From positions 54,719 to 118,718 of the forward strand of contig NZ_WLZY01000009.1 of the NCBI RefSeq assembly GCF_010122465.1: a DNA stretch of 64,000 nt. The letters are read 5' to 3'. Shown piece after piece: positions 45,169-53,980 of this stretch. Position 1 is the first letter of the stretch, and each line of letters opens with the position of its first letter. A program made the translations under genes and the position numbers. The notes under the pieces were generated by a model that worked only from the letters and a program-made list of their open reading frames with translations, ran no database searches and was not told the origin of the DNA. The DNA comes from Phytoactinopolyspora mesophila (GTDB lineage Bacteria; Actinomycetota; Actinomycetes; Jiangellales; Jiangellaceae).

Positions 45169-46866
45169 ATGAACGATGTGCTCTACGAAGCCCAGACCTG
45201 GCTGGCTGACGACCCCGATCCAGCCACCCGGGCAGAACTGCGCACGCTGATCGAACAGGCCGATCGAGGCGACGCGGACGCACTCGCCGAACTCGGCGAC
45301 CGCTTCTCCGGCTTCCTCGTGTTCGGCACGGCCGGCCTGCGCGGCGCGTTGGGTGCCGGGCCGAACCGGATGAACCGTTCGGTGGTCATCCGCGCGGCCG
45401 CCGGACTCGCCGGATACCTCAATGCGATGCGGGAGCCGGTCACCGGCGGGCGGCACCGGGTTGTCATCGGGTACGACGCACGTCACGGCTCACACACATT
45501 CGCCATGGACAGCGCCGCGGTGATGACGGGCGCTGGGATCGAAACGCTCGTCATGCCGCGGCCGCTACCTACCCCCGTTCTGGCCTTCGCGGTGCGCAAA
45601 CTGAACGCCGACGCCGGGATCATGGTGACCGCGAGCCACAATCCGCCGCAGGACAATGGCTACAAGGTGTATCTCGGCGGACACGATGGTGGCTCACAGA
45701 TCGTCGCCCCGATCGACGCGGAGATCGCCTCCTACATCCACGACGTGCATTTCACCGCCCACATCCGCCGGGCCAGCGACGGTTGGACCGAGGTCGGCGA
45801 GGACGTCATAGGCGCCTATGTCAACGCTGCCGCCGCCGTGGTCGATTCTCCACAGCAAACCCGGAACCTGCGCATCGTGCACACCTCATTACATGGCGTC
45901 GGTGGCACGAGTGTCGCCGACGCACTCGCCCGGGCTGGTTTCAGTGACGTCCATCCGGTACCGGAGCAGGCCGAGCCCGACCCGGACTTCCCCACCGTCG
46001 CCTTTCCCAACCCGGAGGAACCTGGGGCAATCGATCTGGCGCTCGCGCTGGCCGAGCAGACCGACGCCGACATCGTGCTTGCCAACGACCCCGACGCCGA
46101 CCGGCTAGCCGTCGCGATCCCCGCCCGGGAGGCTACTCCCGACCGCCCCCGCTGGCAGATGCTGCACGGCGACGAGGTCGGTGCGCTCTTGGGGCTGCAC
46201 CTGGCCCGCAAGGCCGGCGGCACAACACCTGGCACGTTCGTCAGCACCATCGTGTCCTCGAGACTGCTCGGCCGGATCGCGGAGTCTCACCGAATCGCGC
46301 ATGTGGAGACGCTGACCGGATTCAAATGGATCTCCCGTGTGCCTGGCCTCGCGTTCGGCTACGAAGAAGCGCTGGGCTACTGCGTCGACCCCGAATCGGT
46401 ACGCGACAAAGACGGCATCTCGGCGGCGGTGCTCCTTGCCGAGCTCGCAGCCGACACACTCGCCGCCGGTTCGACGCTGTGGGATGTCCTCGACGAACTG
46501 GCCCGCACACACGGCGTGCACGCCACGGATCAGCTTTCGTTCCGGGTTGAAGACCTGAAGATGATCACCGATGCGATGCGATGGCTGCGCCGGCACCCAC
46601 CGCCTGAACTCGGCGGCGCGGCGGTCACGGCCAGGCACGACCTCCGCGAAGCCGCCACCGGCTTGCCGCCCACTGACGGACTGCGCTATCTCACCGCGGA
46701 CGGCTCACGGGTGATCGTTCGCCCCAGCGGCACCGAACCGAAGCTCAAGTGCTACTTGGAAGCGGTGGTGGACGTCGTGGACGACGACGTGGCCGCGGCC
46801 CGGGCCATCGCCGCAGCACGGCTCACAGCGCTGCGCACAGACGTCGCCCAAGCGCTGCGCCTTTAG
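45169..46866 (+). CDS. pmmB: Phosphoglucomutase/phosphomannomutase family, phosphopentomutase-like (PmmB)
   Basis: 565 residues of the alpha-D-phosphohexomutase superfamily. The phosphoserine loop is VTASHNPPQDNGYKVY, the metal loop NDPDADRLAV, and the sugar loop GYEEALGY; the phosphate-binding C-terminal domain ends with RPSGTEPKLK. PmmB-type proteins are related to human PGM2, which acts on (deoxy)ribose-1-phosphate, and the position between pnp and deoC supports that role. ATG at 45169 with AGGA upstream. Confidence 0.9.
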   Translation: MNDVLYEAQTWLADDPDPATRAELRTLIEQADRGDADALAELGDRFSGFLVFGTAGLRGALGAGPNRMNRSVVIRAAAGLAGYLNAMREPVTGGRHRVVIGYDARHGSHTFAMDSAAVMTGAGIETLVMPRPLPTPVLAFAVRKLNADAGIMVTASHNPPQDNGYKVYLGGHDGGSQIVAPIDAEIASYIHDVHFTAHIRRASDGWTEVGEDVIGAYVNAAAAVVDSPQQTRNLRIVHTSLHGVGGTSVADALARAGFSDVHPVPEQAEPDPDFPTVAFPNPEEPGAIDLALALAEQTDADIVLANDPDADRLAVAIPAREATPDRPRWQMLHGDEVGALLGLHLARKAGGTTPGTFVSTIVSSRLLGRIAESHRIAHVETLTGFKWISRVPGLAFGYEEALGYCVDPESVRDKDGISAAVLLAELAADTLAAGSTLWDVLDELARTHGVHATDQLSFRVEDLKMITDAMRWLRRHPPPELGGAAVTARHDLREAATGLPPTDGLRYLTADGSRVIVRPSGTEPKLKCYLEAVVDVVDDDVAAARAIAAARLTALRTDVAQALRL

Positions 46867-46910
46867 CGGGGGGAACCTTCCACCCTCCACCTTCCACCCT
46901 GCGCCCTCCA

Positions 46911-46974
46911 CGTTGATCATGGGCGGATGCAACCTTTCGGAGCGCGAAAAGGCGTCACTCGCCCATGATCAACG
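46911..46974. repeat. 15-bp perfect inverted repeat CGTTGATCATGGGCG
   Basis: Arms 46911-46925 and 46960-46974 are perfect, with an inner CCTTTCG/CGAAAAGG stem. It lies after pmmB and before the deoC promoter. A pyrimidine-rich CCACCCTCCACC tract precedes it. Confidence 0.85.
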
Positions 46975-47021
46975 GGTGGGGGCACATCGCTGCCGGACTG
47001 CGGCCGGAACTGGCCGGCGCC

Positions 47022-47027
47022 TAGACT
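47022..47027 (+). promoter_or_regulatory. -10 hexamer TAGACT, leaderless deoC start
   Basis: TAGACT with 7 bases to the ATG at 47035. Confidence 0.5.
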
Positions 47028-47034
47028 CGGCAAG

Positions 47035-47985
47035 ATGACTGTGCTGGATGAGGTGCGCATTGCGGACGTGACGTCGTCGGAGGCAGCGCTGCGGCGGTTT
47101 CTGCACGGGCTGCCCGGAGTCGATCAGGTCGGAGCCGAAGCCCGGGCAGCCGGGCTCGCGACGCGCTCGATCAAGACCACAGCCAAGGCGTTCGCCATCG
47201 ATCTCGCGATATCGATGATCGACCTCACGACGCTGGAAGGCCAGGACACCCGGGGCAAGGTCCGCGCTCTGTGCGCCAAGGCGCAGCATCCGGACCCATC
47301 GGATCCGAGTGTCCCTCAGGTGGCCGCCATCTGTGTGTATCCCGACCTGGTCGCCACCGCCAAAGAGGCCCTGGGCAGCAGCGGCATCAAGGTAGCCAGT
47401 GTCGCCACCGCGTTCCCGGCCGGTCGCACCAGCCTGGATGTCAAGCAGGCCGACACCCGCGACGCCGTCGCCGCGGGCGCGGACGAAGTCGACATGGTGA
47501 TCGACCGCGGAGCGTTCCTTTCCGGGCGGTACGGCCAGGTGTTCGACGAGATCGTCACGGTCAAGGAAGCCTGCGGGCAGGCGCACCTCAAGGTAATCCT
47601 GGAGACCGGTGAACTCGCCACGTTCGACAACGTCCGCCGCGCCTCGTGGCTGGCGATGCTGGCCGGCGCCGACTTCATCAAGACCAGCACCGGCAAGGTC
47701 GCACCAGCGGCAACACTGCCGGTCACGCTCGTGATGCTCGAGGCTGTGCGCGACTTCCGCGAAGCCACCGGCCGGCAGGTCGGCGTGAAACCGGCTGGCG
47801 GGATCCGGACTACCAAGGACGCCGTCCGGTACCTGGTGCTCGTGAACGAGACCGCCGGTGAAGACTGGCTCAGCCCCGACTGGTTCCGTATTGGCGCCTC
47901 CAGCCTGCTGAACGATCTTCTGATGCAACGCCAGAAGATGGCCACCGGGCGCTACGCCGGGCCGGACTACTTCACCCTCGACTAG
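47035..47985 (+). CDS. deoC: Deoxyribose-phosphate aldolase
   Basis: Splits deoxyribose-5-phosphate into acetaldehyde and glyceraldehyde-3-phosphate. 316 residues, longer than E. coli DeoC (259), as in the long actinobacterial/eukaryotic-like class. The Schiff-base lysine is in FIKTSTGK and the proton-relay lysine is in VGVKPAGGI. A cluster with two aldehyde dehydrogenase-like genes suggests that acetaldehyde is oxidised immediately. Confidence 0.95.
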   Translation: MTVLDEVRIADVTSSEAALRRFLHGLPGVDQVGAEARAAGLATRSIKTTAKAFAIDLAISMIDLTTLEGQDTRGKVRALCAKAQHPDPSDPSVPQVAAICVYPDLVATAKEALGSSGIKVASVATAFPAGRTSLDVKQADTRDAVAAGADEVDMVIDRGAFLSGRYGQVFDEIVTVKEACGQAHLKVILETGELATFDNVRRASWLAMLAGADFIKTSTGKVAPAATLPVTLVMLEAVRDFREATGRQVGVKPAGGIRTTKDAVRYLVLVNETAGEDWLSPDWFRIGASSLLNDLLMQRQKMATGRYAGPDYFTLD

Positions 47986-48010
47986 CCAGCCGCCGCCCTC
48001 GTCGGAACGG

Positions 48011-48016
48011 TAGCCT
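48011..48016 (+). promoter_or_regulatory. -10 hexamer TAGCCT, near-leaderless start
   Basis: TAGCCT with 8 bases to the ATG at 48025. Confidence 0.4.
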
Positions 48017-48024
48017 GGGGTGTT

Positions 48025-49479
48025 ATGGCCAAGTTCGAGTACGCACCGGCGCCGGAATCGCGTGCCGTCGTCGACATCAGGAGCTCTTACGGACTGTTCA
48101 TCAACGGCAAGTTCGTCGACCCCGCTGATGGCACGTCGTTCAAGTCGGTCAACCCGGCCACCGAAGAGGTTCTGGCCGAGATCGCCGAGGCGGGCGAAAC
48201 CGACATCGATCGTGCGGTCGCGGCTGCACGTGCCGCATACGCGAAGACCTGGTCGTCAATGTCCGGCCGCGACCGCGGCAAATACTTGTTCCGCATCGCG
48301 CGGCTGATCCAGGAACGCTCGCGCGAGCTGGCGGTGCTGGAGTCCATCGACAACGGCAAGCCGATCCGCGAATCGCGCGACGTGGACATCCCGCTCGTCG
48401 CGGCCTATTTCTTCTACTACGCAGGCTGGGCGGACAAACTGGAGTACGCCGGGTACGGCCCAGATCCGCGCCCCTATGGAGTCGCGGCGCAGGTCATTCC
48501 CTGGAACTTCCCGCTGCTGATGCTTGCGTGGAAGATCGCTCCGGCCTTGGCCACCGGCAACACCGTCGTCCTCAAGCCGGCCGAGACCACGCCGCTCACC
48601 GCCCTGCTCTTCGCCGAGATCTGTCAGCAGGCCGACCTTCCGCCCGGGGTGGTGAACATCATCACCGGTGCGGGCGCCACCGGACGTGCGCTCGTCGAAC
48701 ACGGCGACGTCGACAAGGTCGCCTTCACCGGTTCTACCGAGGTCGGCAAGGCGATTGCCCGCAGTGTCGCCGGAACCGCCAAGAAGGCGACGCTGGAGCT
48801 GGGCGGCAAGGCGGCGAACATCATCTTCGACGACGCGCCTGTCGACCAAGCCATCGAGGGCATCGTCAACGGCATCTTCTTCAACCAGGGACACGTCTGC
48901 TGTGCCGGCTCCCGGCTGCTCGTCCAGGAGTCGGTGTACGACGACGTCCTGGCCAGCCTCAAGCGTCGCCTGGCCACACTCCGGGTCGGCGATCCGCTGG
49001 ACAAGAACACCGACGTCGGCGCCATCAACTCCGCCGAGCAGCTGGAGCGGGTCCGCACACTGTCCGACGTCGGCGAAAGTGAAGGAGCCGAACGTTGGTC
49101 ACCAGCCTGCGACCTGCCGGATCGCGGCTTCTGGTTCCCGCCCACCGTCTTCACCGGGGTTTCCCAGGCACACCGCATCGCCCGCGAGGAGATCTTCGGG
49201 CCGGTCCTGTCCGTACTGACCTTCCGCACTCCCGCCGAGGCGGTCGAGAAGGCGAACAACACGCCGTTCGGGCTCTCCGCCGGGGTCTGGACCGACAAGG
49301 GTTCGCGCATCCTGTGGATGTCGCAGCAGCTCCGCGCCGGGGTGGTATGGGCCAACACGTTCAACCGCTTCGACCCGACATCGCCGTTCGGCGGTTACAA
49401 GGAATCGGGGTACGGCCGTGAGGGCGGCCGCCACGGGCTCGGAGCGTATCTGGTGTCGAGCGAGCGGAGTGGCCGGTGA
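48025..49479 (+). CDS. Aldehyde dehydrogenase (catalytic)
   Basis: 484-residue NAD(P)+-dependent enzyme. The Rossmann/catalytic motifs are GNTVVLKPAE, FTGSTEVGK, the general base in LELGGKAANI, and the catalytic cysteine in NQGHVCCAG; the ending keeps KESGYGREGG. It lies directly after deoC, so acetaldehyde is the most likely substrate. An aldehyde dehydrogenase-like partner without a catalytic domain follows. Confidence 0.93.
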   Translation: MAKFEYAPAPESRAVVDIRSSYGLFINGKFVDPADGTSFKSVNPATEEVLAEIAEAGETDIDRAVAAARAAYAKTWSSMSGRDRGKYLFRIARLIQERSRELAVLESIDNGKPIRESRDVDIPLVAAYFFYYAGWADKLEYAGYGPDPRPYGVAAQVIPWNFPLLMLAWKIAPALATGNTVVLKPAETTPLTALLFAEICQQADLPPGVVNIITGAGATGRALVEHGDVDKVAFTGSTEVGKAIARSVAGTAKKATLELGGKAANIIFDDAPVDQAIEGIVNGIFFNQGHVCCAGSRLLVQESVYDDVLASLKRRLATLRVGDPLDKNTDVGAINSAEQLERVRTLSDVGESEGAERWSPACDLPDRGFWFPPTVFTGVSQAHRIAREEIFGPVLSVLTFRTPAEAVEKANNTPFGLSAGVWTDKGSRILWMSQQLRAGVVWANTFNRFDPTSPFGGYKESGYGREGGRHGLGAYLVSSERSGR

Positions 49480-49524
49480 CGCGAGGAACGAGCGGCGCCG
49501 CCCGCGCAGCAAGCGAGCAGCCAT

Positions 49525-49574
49525 GATCAAGTGCGCGTTACACCCCCCATTGGGCGCACAGAACGCACTTGATC
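49525..49574. repeat. Inverted repeat GATCAAGTGCG
   Basis: Arms 49525-49535 and 49564-49574 are perfect over 11 bp and pair further with a 2-base bulge. It lies between the two aldehyde dehydrogenase genes. Just before it, at 49479-49494, is a 16-base string shared with the 4082-4200 repeat. Confidence 0.75.
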
Positions 49575-49593
49575 TTGAACAGGGAGTCCACCG

Positions 49594-50466
49594 ATGAGCG
49601 AACGACTGACCGTGAAGAAGACGTACAAGCTGTACATCGGCGGGAAGTTTCCCCGCTCGGAGTCCGGGCGGTCCTACCAGGTCACCGACGCCAAGGACCG
49701 ATTCCTGGCCAATGCCGCCTGGGCGTCTCGCAAGGACGCTCGCGACGCGGTGGCGGCGGCCCGCAAGGCGCTGCCCGGATGGTCCGGCGCCACGGCGTAC
49801 AACCGAGGACAGGTGCTGTACCGGGTGGCGGAGGTCATGGAAGGCCGCCGGGGACAGTTCGTGGACGAGGTGTCCGCCGGTGAGGGCTTGAGCCGAAGCA
49901 AAGCCGAGCGCGCCGTCGACGAAGCTATCGACAGGTGGGTCTGGTACGCCGGTTGGACGGACAAGATCGCCCAGGTGGTGGGGTCCAGCAACCCGGTGGC
50001 CGGGCCGTACTTCGACTTCTCGGTGCCGGAACCGACGGGTGTCGTGGCGGTGCTCGCGCCGCAGCGTTCGTCACTGCTCGGACTGGTGTCGGTGGTGGCG
50101 CCGGTGCTCGCGGGCGGGAACACCGCCGTGGTGACGTCGTCGTTCGAGCGGCCGCTGCCGGCCATCACCTTGAGCGAGGTACTGGCGACGTCCGATGTGC
50201 CGGGCGGCGTCGTCAACATCCTCACGGGACAGGTGGGTGACACCGCGCCATGGCTGGCGGCGCACATGGACGTCAACGCCATCGACCTGGCCGGCGCCGC
50301 GGGCGACGACGAGCACGCCGCGCAGCTGGAGCTGGCCGCGGCCGAGAACCTCAAGCGGGTGGTGCGCACGCCGTCGTCTGAGCCTGACTGGATGGCCCTG
50401 CCCGGACTGGATCGCATCACGTCGTTCCTGGAGACCAAGACCGTCTGGCACCCGGTGGGGATCTAA
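49594..50466 (+). CDS. Aldehyde dehydrogenase-like protein lacking the catalytic domain
   Basis: 290 residues. Residues 1-230 match the N-terminal NAD-binding half of aldehyde dehydrogenases (YIGGKFPRSESGR, WSGATAYNRGQVLYR, VVAVLAPQRSSL, GGNTAVVTSS, GGVVNILTG). The whole catalytic stretch with the LELGG glutamate and the cysteine is missing, yet a typical C-terminal tail (FLETKTVWHP) is retained, so this is an internal deletion rather than a truncation. It probably forms a complex with the full-length enzyme upstream (inference). The start is at 49594, with GGGAGT about 11 bases upstream. Confidence 0.88.
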   Translation: MSERLTVKKTYKLYIGGKFPRSESGRSYQVTDAKDRFLANAAWASRKDARDAVAAARKALPGWSGATAYNRGQVLYRVAEVMEGRRGQFVDEVSAGEGLSRSKAERAVDEAIDRWVWYAGWTDKIAQVVGSSNPVAGPYFDFSVPEPTGVVAVLAPQRSSLLGLVSVVAPVLAGGNTAVVTSSFERPLPAITLSEVLATSDVPGGVVNILTGQVGDTAPWLAAHMDVNAIDLAGAAGDDEHAAQLELAAAENLKRVVRTPSSEPDWMALPGLDRITSFLETKTVWHPVGI

Positions 50467-50549
50467 CCCGCCATCGGCGCCGCCCGTATCGGCCACACCG
50501 GGCGGCTGCCACTCGCCTGTTCGCTCGCGCTGCCTGACTCCAAGATCTG

Positions 50550-51443
50550 CTATCGCCCGGCGATGTCTGGCACGAGAGGGAGCAGCAACTCGACCGTGTT
50601 GGCGGTCGGAGAATTGTCCTGCGGGTTCGTGACGTAGTGCTCGACGACCGGATCGTCGGAGAGCTGACGGCCGCTGTGGGGTACCCAGTGCCCGAAGAGC
50701 CAGTTGTATGTGTCGGGCATGTCCGCATAGGCACCGACGTGCGTGAGCGCAGCGTACGGGCCGCCTCGTATCGCGAAGTACTCGACGTCGACCGCATCGG
50801 GCGACAACGGTTCCAGCTCGCCGGTAAGTCCGGGCGGCCGGGTCGCACACGCCATCGCCTCCAGGTCCGCTTCCGCCGTTCGGGTCGGGTCCGAGAGGTA
50901 CACGCCGTACATCTCCTGATCGGCAAGGTCGTGGCCGTGAGCCGCGAGCCAAATTCGCAGGTCGTGGAATGTCCGATCGATCGTTAGATAGGAGCCGCGG
51001 TGTCGTGCCGCGATGCACTTGACCGGCGGCAGCGCCCGCACATCCGCCTCGAAGGCTTGGGGATCCATGTGGGCGCGAGCCAGGCGAAGATCGACGTGCG
51101 TTCCACTATCGCGGTACTGGGCCGGGGTGGTCCCCGTTGCGGCCCTGAACGCTCGGGTGAAGGATGAAAGGTCCGGATAGCCGCACTCGCGCCCGATCCG
51201 GCGAACGGGCATCGTGCCCGAGACCAACAGGGATACCGCCCGCTGGAGGCGCACCCTCTTGACGAGCGCGGGCAGGGACTCACCGAACGCCGACACGAAG
51301 ATTCGGTGCCAGTGCCTCGGGGAGAACCCGGCGACTTCGGCGAGCCTGACCAGGTCCAAGGGCTCATCCAGGTGGTCATAGATGTGGGTGAGGACCGCGT
51401 CGAATCGCTCTTCGTACTCGATCCACGTTCGAACCTGGGTCAT
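50550..51443 (-). CDS. AraC-family regulator with GyrI-like ligand-binding domain
   Basis: 297 residues. Residues about 10-110 carry two helix-turn-helices (LDLVRLAEVAGFSPRHWHRIF; GRECGYPDLSSFTRAF). Residues about 130-297 are a GyrI/effector-binding domain of the Rob/SoxS-activator type (PVKCIAARHRGSYLTIDRTF, FAIRGGPYAALTHVG). It may sense a hydrophobic drug-like compound. No clear target promoter was found. Confidence 0.88.
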   Translation of the reverse strand: MTQVRTWIEYEERFDAVLTHIYDHLDEPLDLVRLAEVAGFSPRHWHRIFVSAFGESLPALVKRVRLQRAVSLLVSGTMPVRRIGRECGYPDLSSFTRAFRAATGTTPAQYRDSGTHVDLRLARAHMDPQAFEADVRALPPVKCIAARHRGSYLTIDRTFHDLRIWLAAHGHDLADQEMYGVYLSDPTRTAEADLEAMACATRPPGLTGELEPLSPDAVDVEYFAIRGGPYAALTHVGAYADMPDTYNWLFGHWVPHSGRQLSDDPVVEHYVTNPQDNSPTANTVELLLPLVPDIAGR

Positions 51444-51449
51444 CGCAGC

Positions 51450-51896
51450 CTAACCAGTTGCGCCCGCGTGCACCATGCCACCTCGCCGCTCATGGTAGCT
51501 GAATGCGAGCTCGATCATGATCCGGAGCTCGGCGAGCGGCAACGGACCTCCCGGGTCCAGGAGCACCGCCCTGCGGCCTCTGAAGTCCATGCGCGCGGCG
51601 AAGCTCCGGAACTCTTGAATGAGCGACGTTCGGCAATGGACCAGCAGTGCAGGCACGCCAGGGCCGTGCTCACCGAGTCGAATCGCCGTCCCGACCCCGT
51701 CGCGTAGAGGACGGTATGCGGGCTGCCCCCACGCCAGGTACTCACGCACGCCGCCCGTCGCCGGAAGCTCCATGACGGTCGTGAAGATCAACTCGCGCAC
51801 CGACAGCAGCGCGTCGCGTACAGGAGCGGCGAGTTGCCCGTAGGCCGTTGCCACCTCGGGGCGGCACGGCCCGGAAATCTCGTTGCCGGCACTCAT
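51450..51896 (-). CDS. DUF1801 family protein
   Basis: 148 residues resembling YdhG/DUF1801 proteins (LLSVRELIFTTVMELPATGG, REYLAWGQPAYRP, LLVHCRTSLIQEF). The family's biochemical role is unclear. It lies just upstream of the AraC-type gene on the same strand (6-base gap), so the two are probably one transcript. Confidence 0.8.
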   Translation of the reverse strand: MSAGNEISGPCRPEVATAYGQLAAPVRDALLSVRELIFTTVMELPATGGVREYLAWGQPAYRPLRDGVGTAIRLGEHGPGVPALLVHCRTSLIQEFRSFAARMDFRGRRAVLLDPGGPLPLAELRIMIELAFSYHERRGGMVHAGATG

Positions 51897-51944
51897 CGGG
51901 CAGCCGGCATCGGGGCGACGTTTCGGCGATTCCGTCTCTTCATG

Positions 51945-52400
51945 TCAGTTCACGCCGAGGTTGACGGAGACTGAGCCGTCGGCTCCGTACCGCTCGTATT
52001 CGCAGATGAACGTCTTGCGCGCATCGTCGTAGTCCCAGGCCGCTTTCCAGGCTTCCAGAACGCGTGCAGGATCACGGTCGGGGACGGCGAATTCAAGTCG
52101 CTCCGAAGCGGGGACCGAGGTCATTGTCATACCTTCCGGAATTATCGTCGAGGGATCGACAGCCACCCCGATGATGAAGGTGAACCAGCCCTCTCTGCTG
52201 CGACCAGCGTGCTCGAGGTTGGTGTAAACGGCGTAGACGTCGTCGGCGAGGCGTCCCGGCACGGCGCTGAGGGCGTCGTCGGTCAGGACCTTCTTCCACA
52301 GCGCCGGGATATCGGCAGCCGACGCGGCACCGTTGGTACGGATCCCGTCGCCGAGGACGGTGAAAGTCTCTGCGCGAAACTGCCGGGGAGTGATCGTCAT
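51945..52400 (-). CDS. GyrI-like/Cass2-type effector-binding protein
   Basis: 151 residues. The fold signature resembles stand-alone GyrI-like domains such as integron-associated Cass2 (FTVLGDGIRTNG near the start, VYAVYTNLEHAGRSREGWFTFIIG in the middle, and a C-terminal FICEYERYG). These bind cationic drugs or other small molecules; binding here is inferred. Together with the AraC/GyrI and DUF1801 genes it makes a cluster of small-molecule-binding proteins. Confidence 0.75.
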   Translation of the reverse strand: MTITPRQFRAETFTVLGDGIRTNGAASAADIPALWKKVLTDDALSAVPGRLADDVYAVYTNLEHAGRSREGWFTFIIGVAVDPSTIIPEGMTMTSVPASERLEFAVPDRDPARVLEAWKAAWDYDDARKTFICEYERYGADGSVSVNLGVN

Positions 52401-52406
52401 GACTTC

Positions 52407-52412
52407 ATCGTA
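52407..52412 (-). promoter_or_regulatory. -10 hexamer TACGAT, leaderless start
   Basis: Minus-strand TACGAT with 6 bases to the ATG at 52400. Confidence 0.5.
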
Positions 52413-52461
52413 AAGAGGCAGCGATGTGCAATACGTGCCATGTACGTGGCCGCGCGTGTGA

Positions 52462-52686
52462 TCAGCGGCGGCGGTTGCGCGGATGGTTGCGCGCCGTGCG
52501 CTCGTTTCCCCGCTTGTAGTTGCCGGTCCAGCGAGCCATCACCTGTTGGGGGTCGCCGCCGCTGACCTCGTCGAGGAACTCTTGCGCACGCATGGCACGC
52601 AGTCTGGTCACGTCGCGGCCTTGGTGGCTGATGACGATGCTCCCGTCCGCGTACTCGGCGTAGTCGAATCCCTCCGGAGCACCCAT
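52462..52686 (-). CDS. Small conserved-looking hypothetical protein
   Basis: 74 residues with an ordered N-terminal half (YAEYADGSIVISHQGRDV; beta-rich) and a very basic C-terminus (RGNERTARNHPRNRRR) that may bind nucleic acid. No family is assigned. It has a leaderless-type promoter and is flanked by the ligand-binding cluster. Confidence 0.65.
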   Translation of the reverse strand: MGAPEGFDYAEYADGSIVISHQGRDVTRLRAMRAQEFLDEVSGGDPQQVMARWTGNYKRGNERTARNHPRNRRR

Positions 52687-52692
52687 GGACGA

Positions 52693-52698
52693 AGGTTA
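52693..52698 (-). promoter_or_regulatory. -10 hexamer TAACCT, leaderless start
   Basis: Minus-strand TAACCT with 6 bases to the ATG at 52686. Confidence 0.5.
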
Positions 52699-52756
52699 TT
52701 CACCACCGCCTGGGCAGCAAAGCCATTTTCGCCACCAGCACGGGCGTCCCACCGCT

Positions 52757-53980
52757 CTACTTGTCCTCTACCTCCGAACCCGTGGGCTCGAGATCCGGCA
52801 GCTGTTCCCCGAACGGCGCACGCAGCTCAGGCTGCCCGCACTCGCCTTCGTCATCGCTGCCCGACAGTCTGGGGTAGACGTGTGCTCCCCAGGGGCTCGG
52901 CACCGTGAAGTCCACGCCCCTTGCATCGTCGTCACAGGCGATCCACGGCACCTCGACAGGGGTCCCGTCTTGGTCGAACAGCCGGACGCCGGTGAGCAGC
53001 TCACCGTCCGGACCGTACGGGAAAATGTTCGTCACCTGCCCGTCACCGCCTTGCGACCATTCATCGTCGGGAGCGACCGCCGGCTCGGAGACGTCGTCGA
53101 CGGGGTGTTCCTCGTCCCAGCCGCCGTGGCCCTCGTCCCATTCGTCATCTGCGTAGCTGACGTACTCCACAACGGTCGTCCTGTCCGAATCGACGGCCGA
53201 CGACAAAGCGACCGCACCGAGCACGACAGCAACGGTGTTCACGACCCCGAGCGCCACCCGGCGACCGCCCAGGAGTGGCTGCCGGCTGGTGCGCAGCCCG
53301 AGCCAGACCGAACCGACGACACCGACCAGGAAGACCGCCAGGCCGAGACTCATCGTGCTGGCGTACCCGACAGCCGCGCCCAGGGCTGCCGCCCGCGCTG
53401 CCCACCAGGCCGGGCGCAGCGACCGGGTGTACTCGAGTGCGGGTTCGCCCCACGGTTGCTGACCGAGCCACCGCTCAGCCCGCAACACGTGTGCGCTACC
53501 CGGGATGCCGCGCAGCTCCGCGTCGCGGTCCTCGGCCCCCAGCACAAGCGCCATGACGCATGCCACCGCGGCGATCGAGCTGATCAGCGACAGGGCAAGC
53601 CAGCCGGCCGTCTCGGGCCCGACGAACAAGATTCCGGCGACGCCGACCACCGCGCAGACAACCGCCGAGGTAGCCGCCACCGCCGCCAGAAAGCGCACCG
53701 CCCGCCTGATGGTCCCGGCCCGCGGCGACCGCGCGCTGAGGTCGGCCATTCCGGCCGCCGCGCGGAGCTCGGCCGCGTACTGGACGGGCGTCCCGAGGCG
53801 AGCGGTCAGCGTCTCCCAGGACAACCCCTCACCCAGTTCAGCGCCGACGGCGGCGAGATGCTCGCCCAGGTCAGCGGTCATCTCGGACAGCTCTTCCGGG
53901 TCGAGATCACCGAGCTGCTCGACGACCGCGTGTGTATACGCGGCGATGACGGGATGGATGCTCTCACGATCAGTGTTCAC
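52757..53980 (-). CDS. HAAS-domain membrane protein (PadR partner)
   Basis: 407 residues. The N-terminal 75 residues form a HAAS/DUF1700-like helical signalling domain (YTHAVVEQLGDLDPEELSEM; LTARLGTPVQYAAELRAAAG). About six membrane segments follow, then an acidic extracytoplasmic C-terminus (about 270-407) with Asp/Glu/Trp repeats and three cysteines. Such proteins are commonly encoded with a PadR regulator and are thought to respond to envelope stress. The start overlaps the PadR stop as ATGA. Confidence 0.85.
   Translation of the reverse strand: MNTDRESIHPVIAAYTHAVVEQLGDLDPEELSEMTADLGEHLAAVGAELGEGLSWETLTARLGTPVQYAAELRAAAGMADLSARSPRAGTIRRAVRFLAAVAATSAVVCAVVGVAGILFVGPETAGWLALSLISSIAAVACVMALVLGAEDRDAELRGIPGSAHVLRAERWLGQQPWGEPALEYTRSLRPAWWAARAAALGAAVGYASTMSLGLAVFLVGVVGSVWLGLRTSRQPLLGGRRVALGVVNTVAVVLGAVALSSAVDSDRTTVVEYVSYADDEWDEGHGGWDEEHPVDDVSEPAVAPDDEWSQGGDGQVTNIFPYGPDGELLTGVRLFDQDGTPVEVPWIACDDDARGVDFTVPSPWGAHVYPRLSGSDDEGECGQPELRAPFGEQLPDLEPTGSEVEDK

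Noticed and set aside
46880..46910. Tandem CCACCCTCCACC-like tract after pmmB
   Set aside because: Too short and irregular to be a functional repeat; low-complexity sequence.
50467..50549. Continuation of the short aldehyde dehydrogenase gene after a frameshift
   Set aside because: No catalytic-domain sequence follows, and the ORF already ends with a normal family C-terminus.
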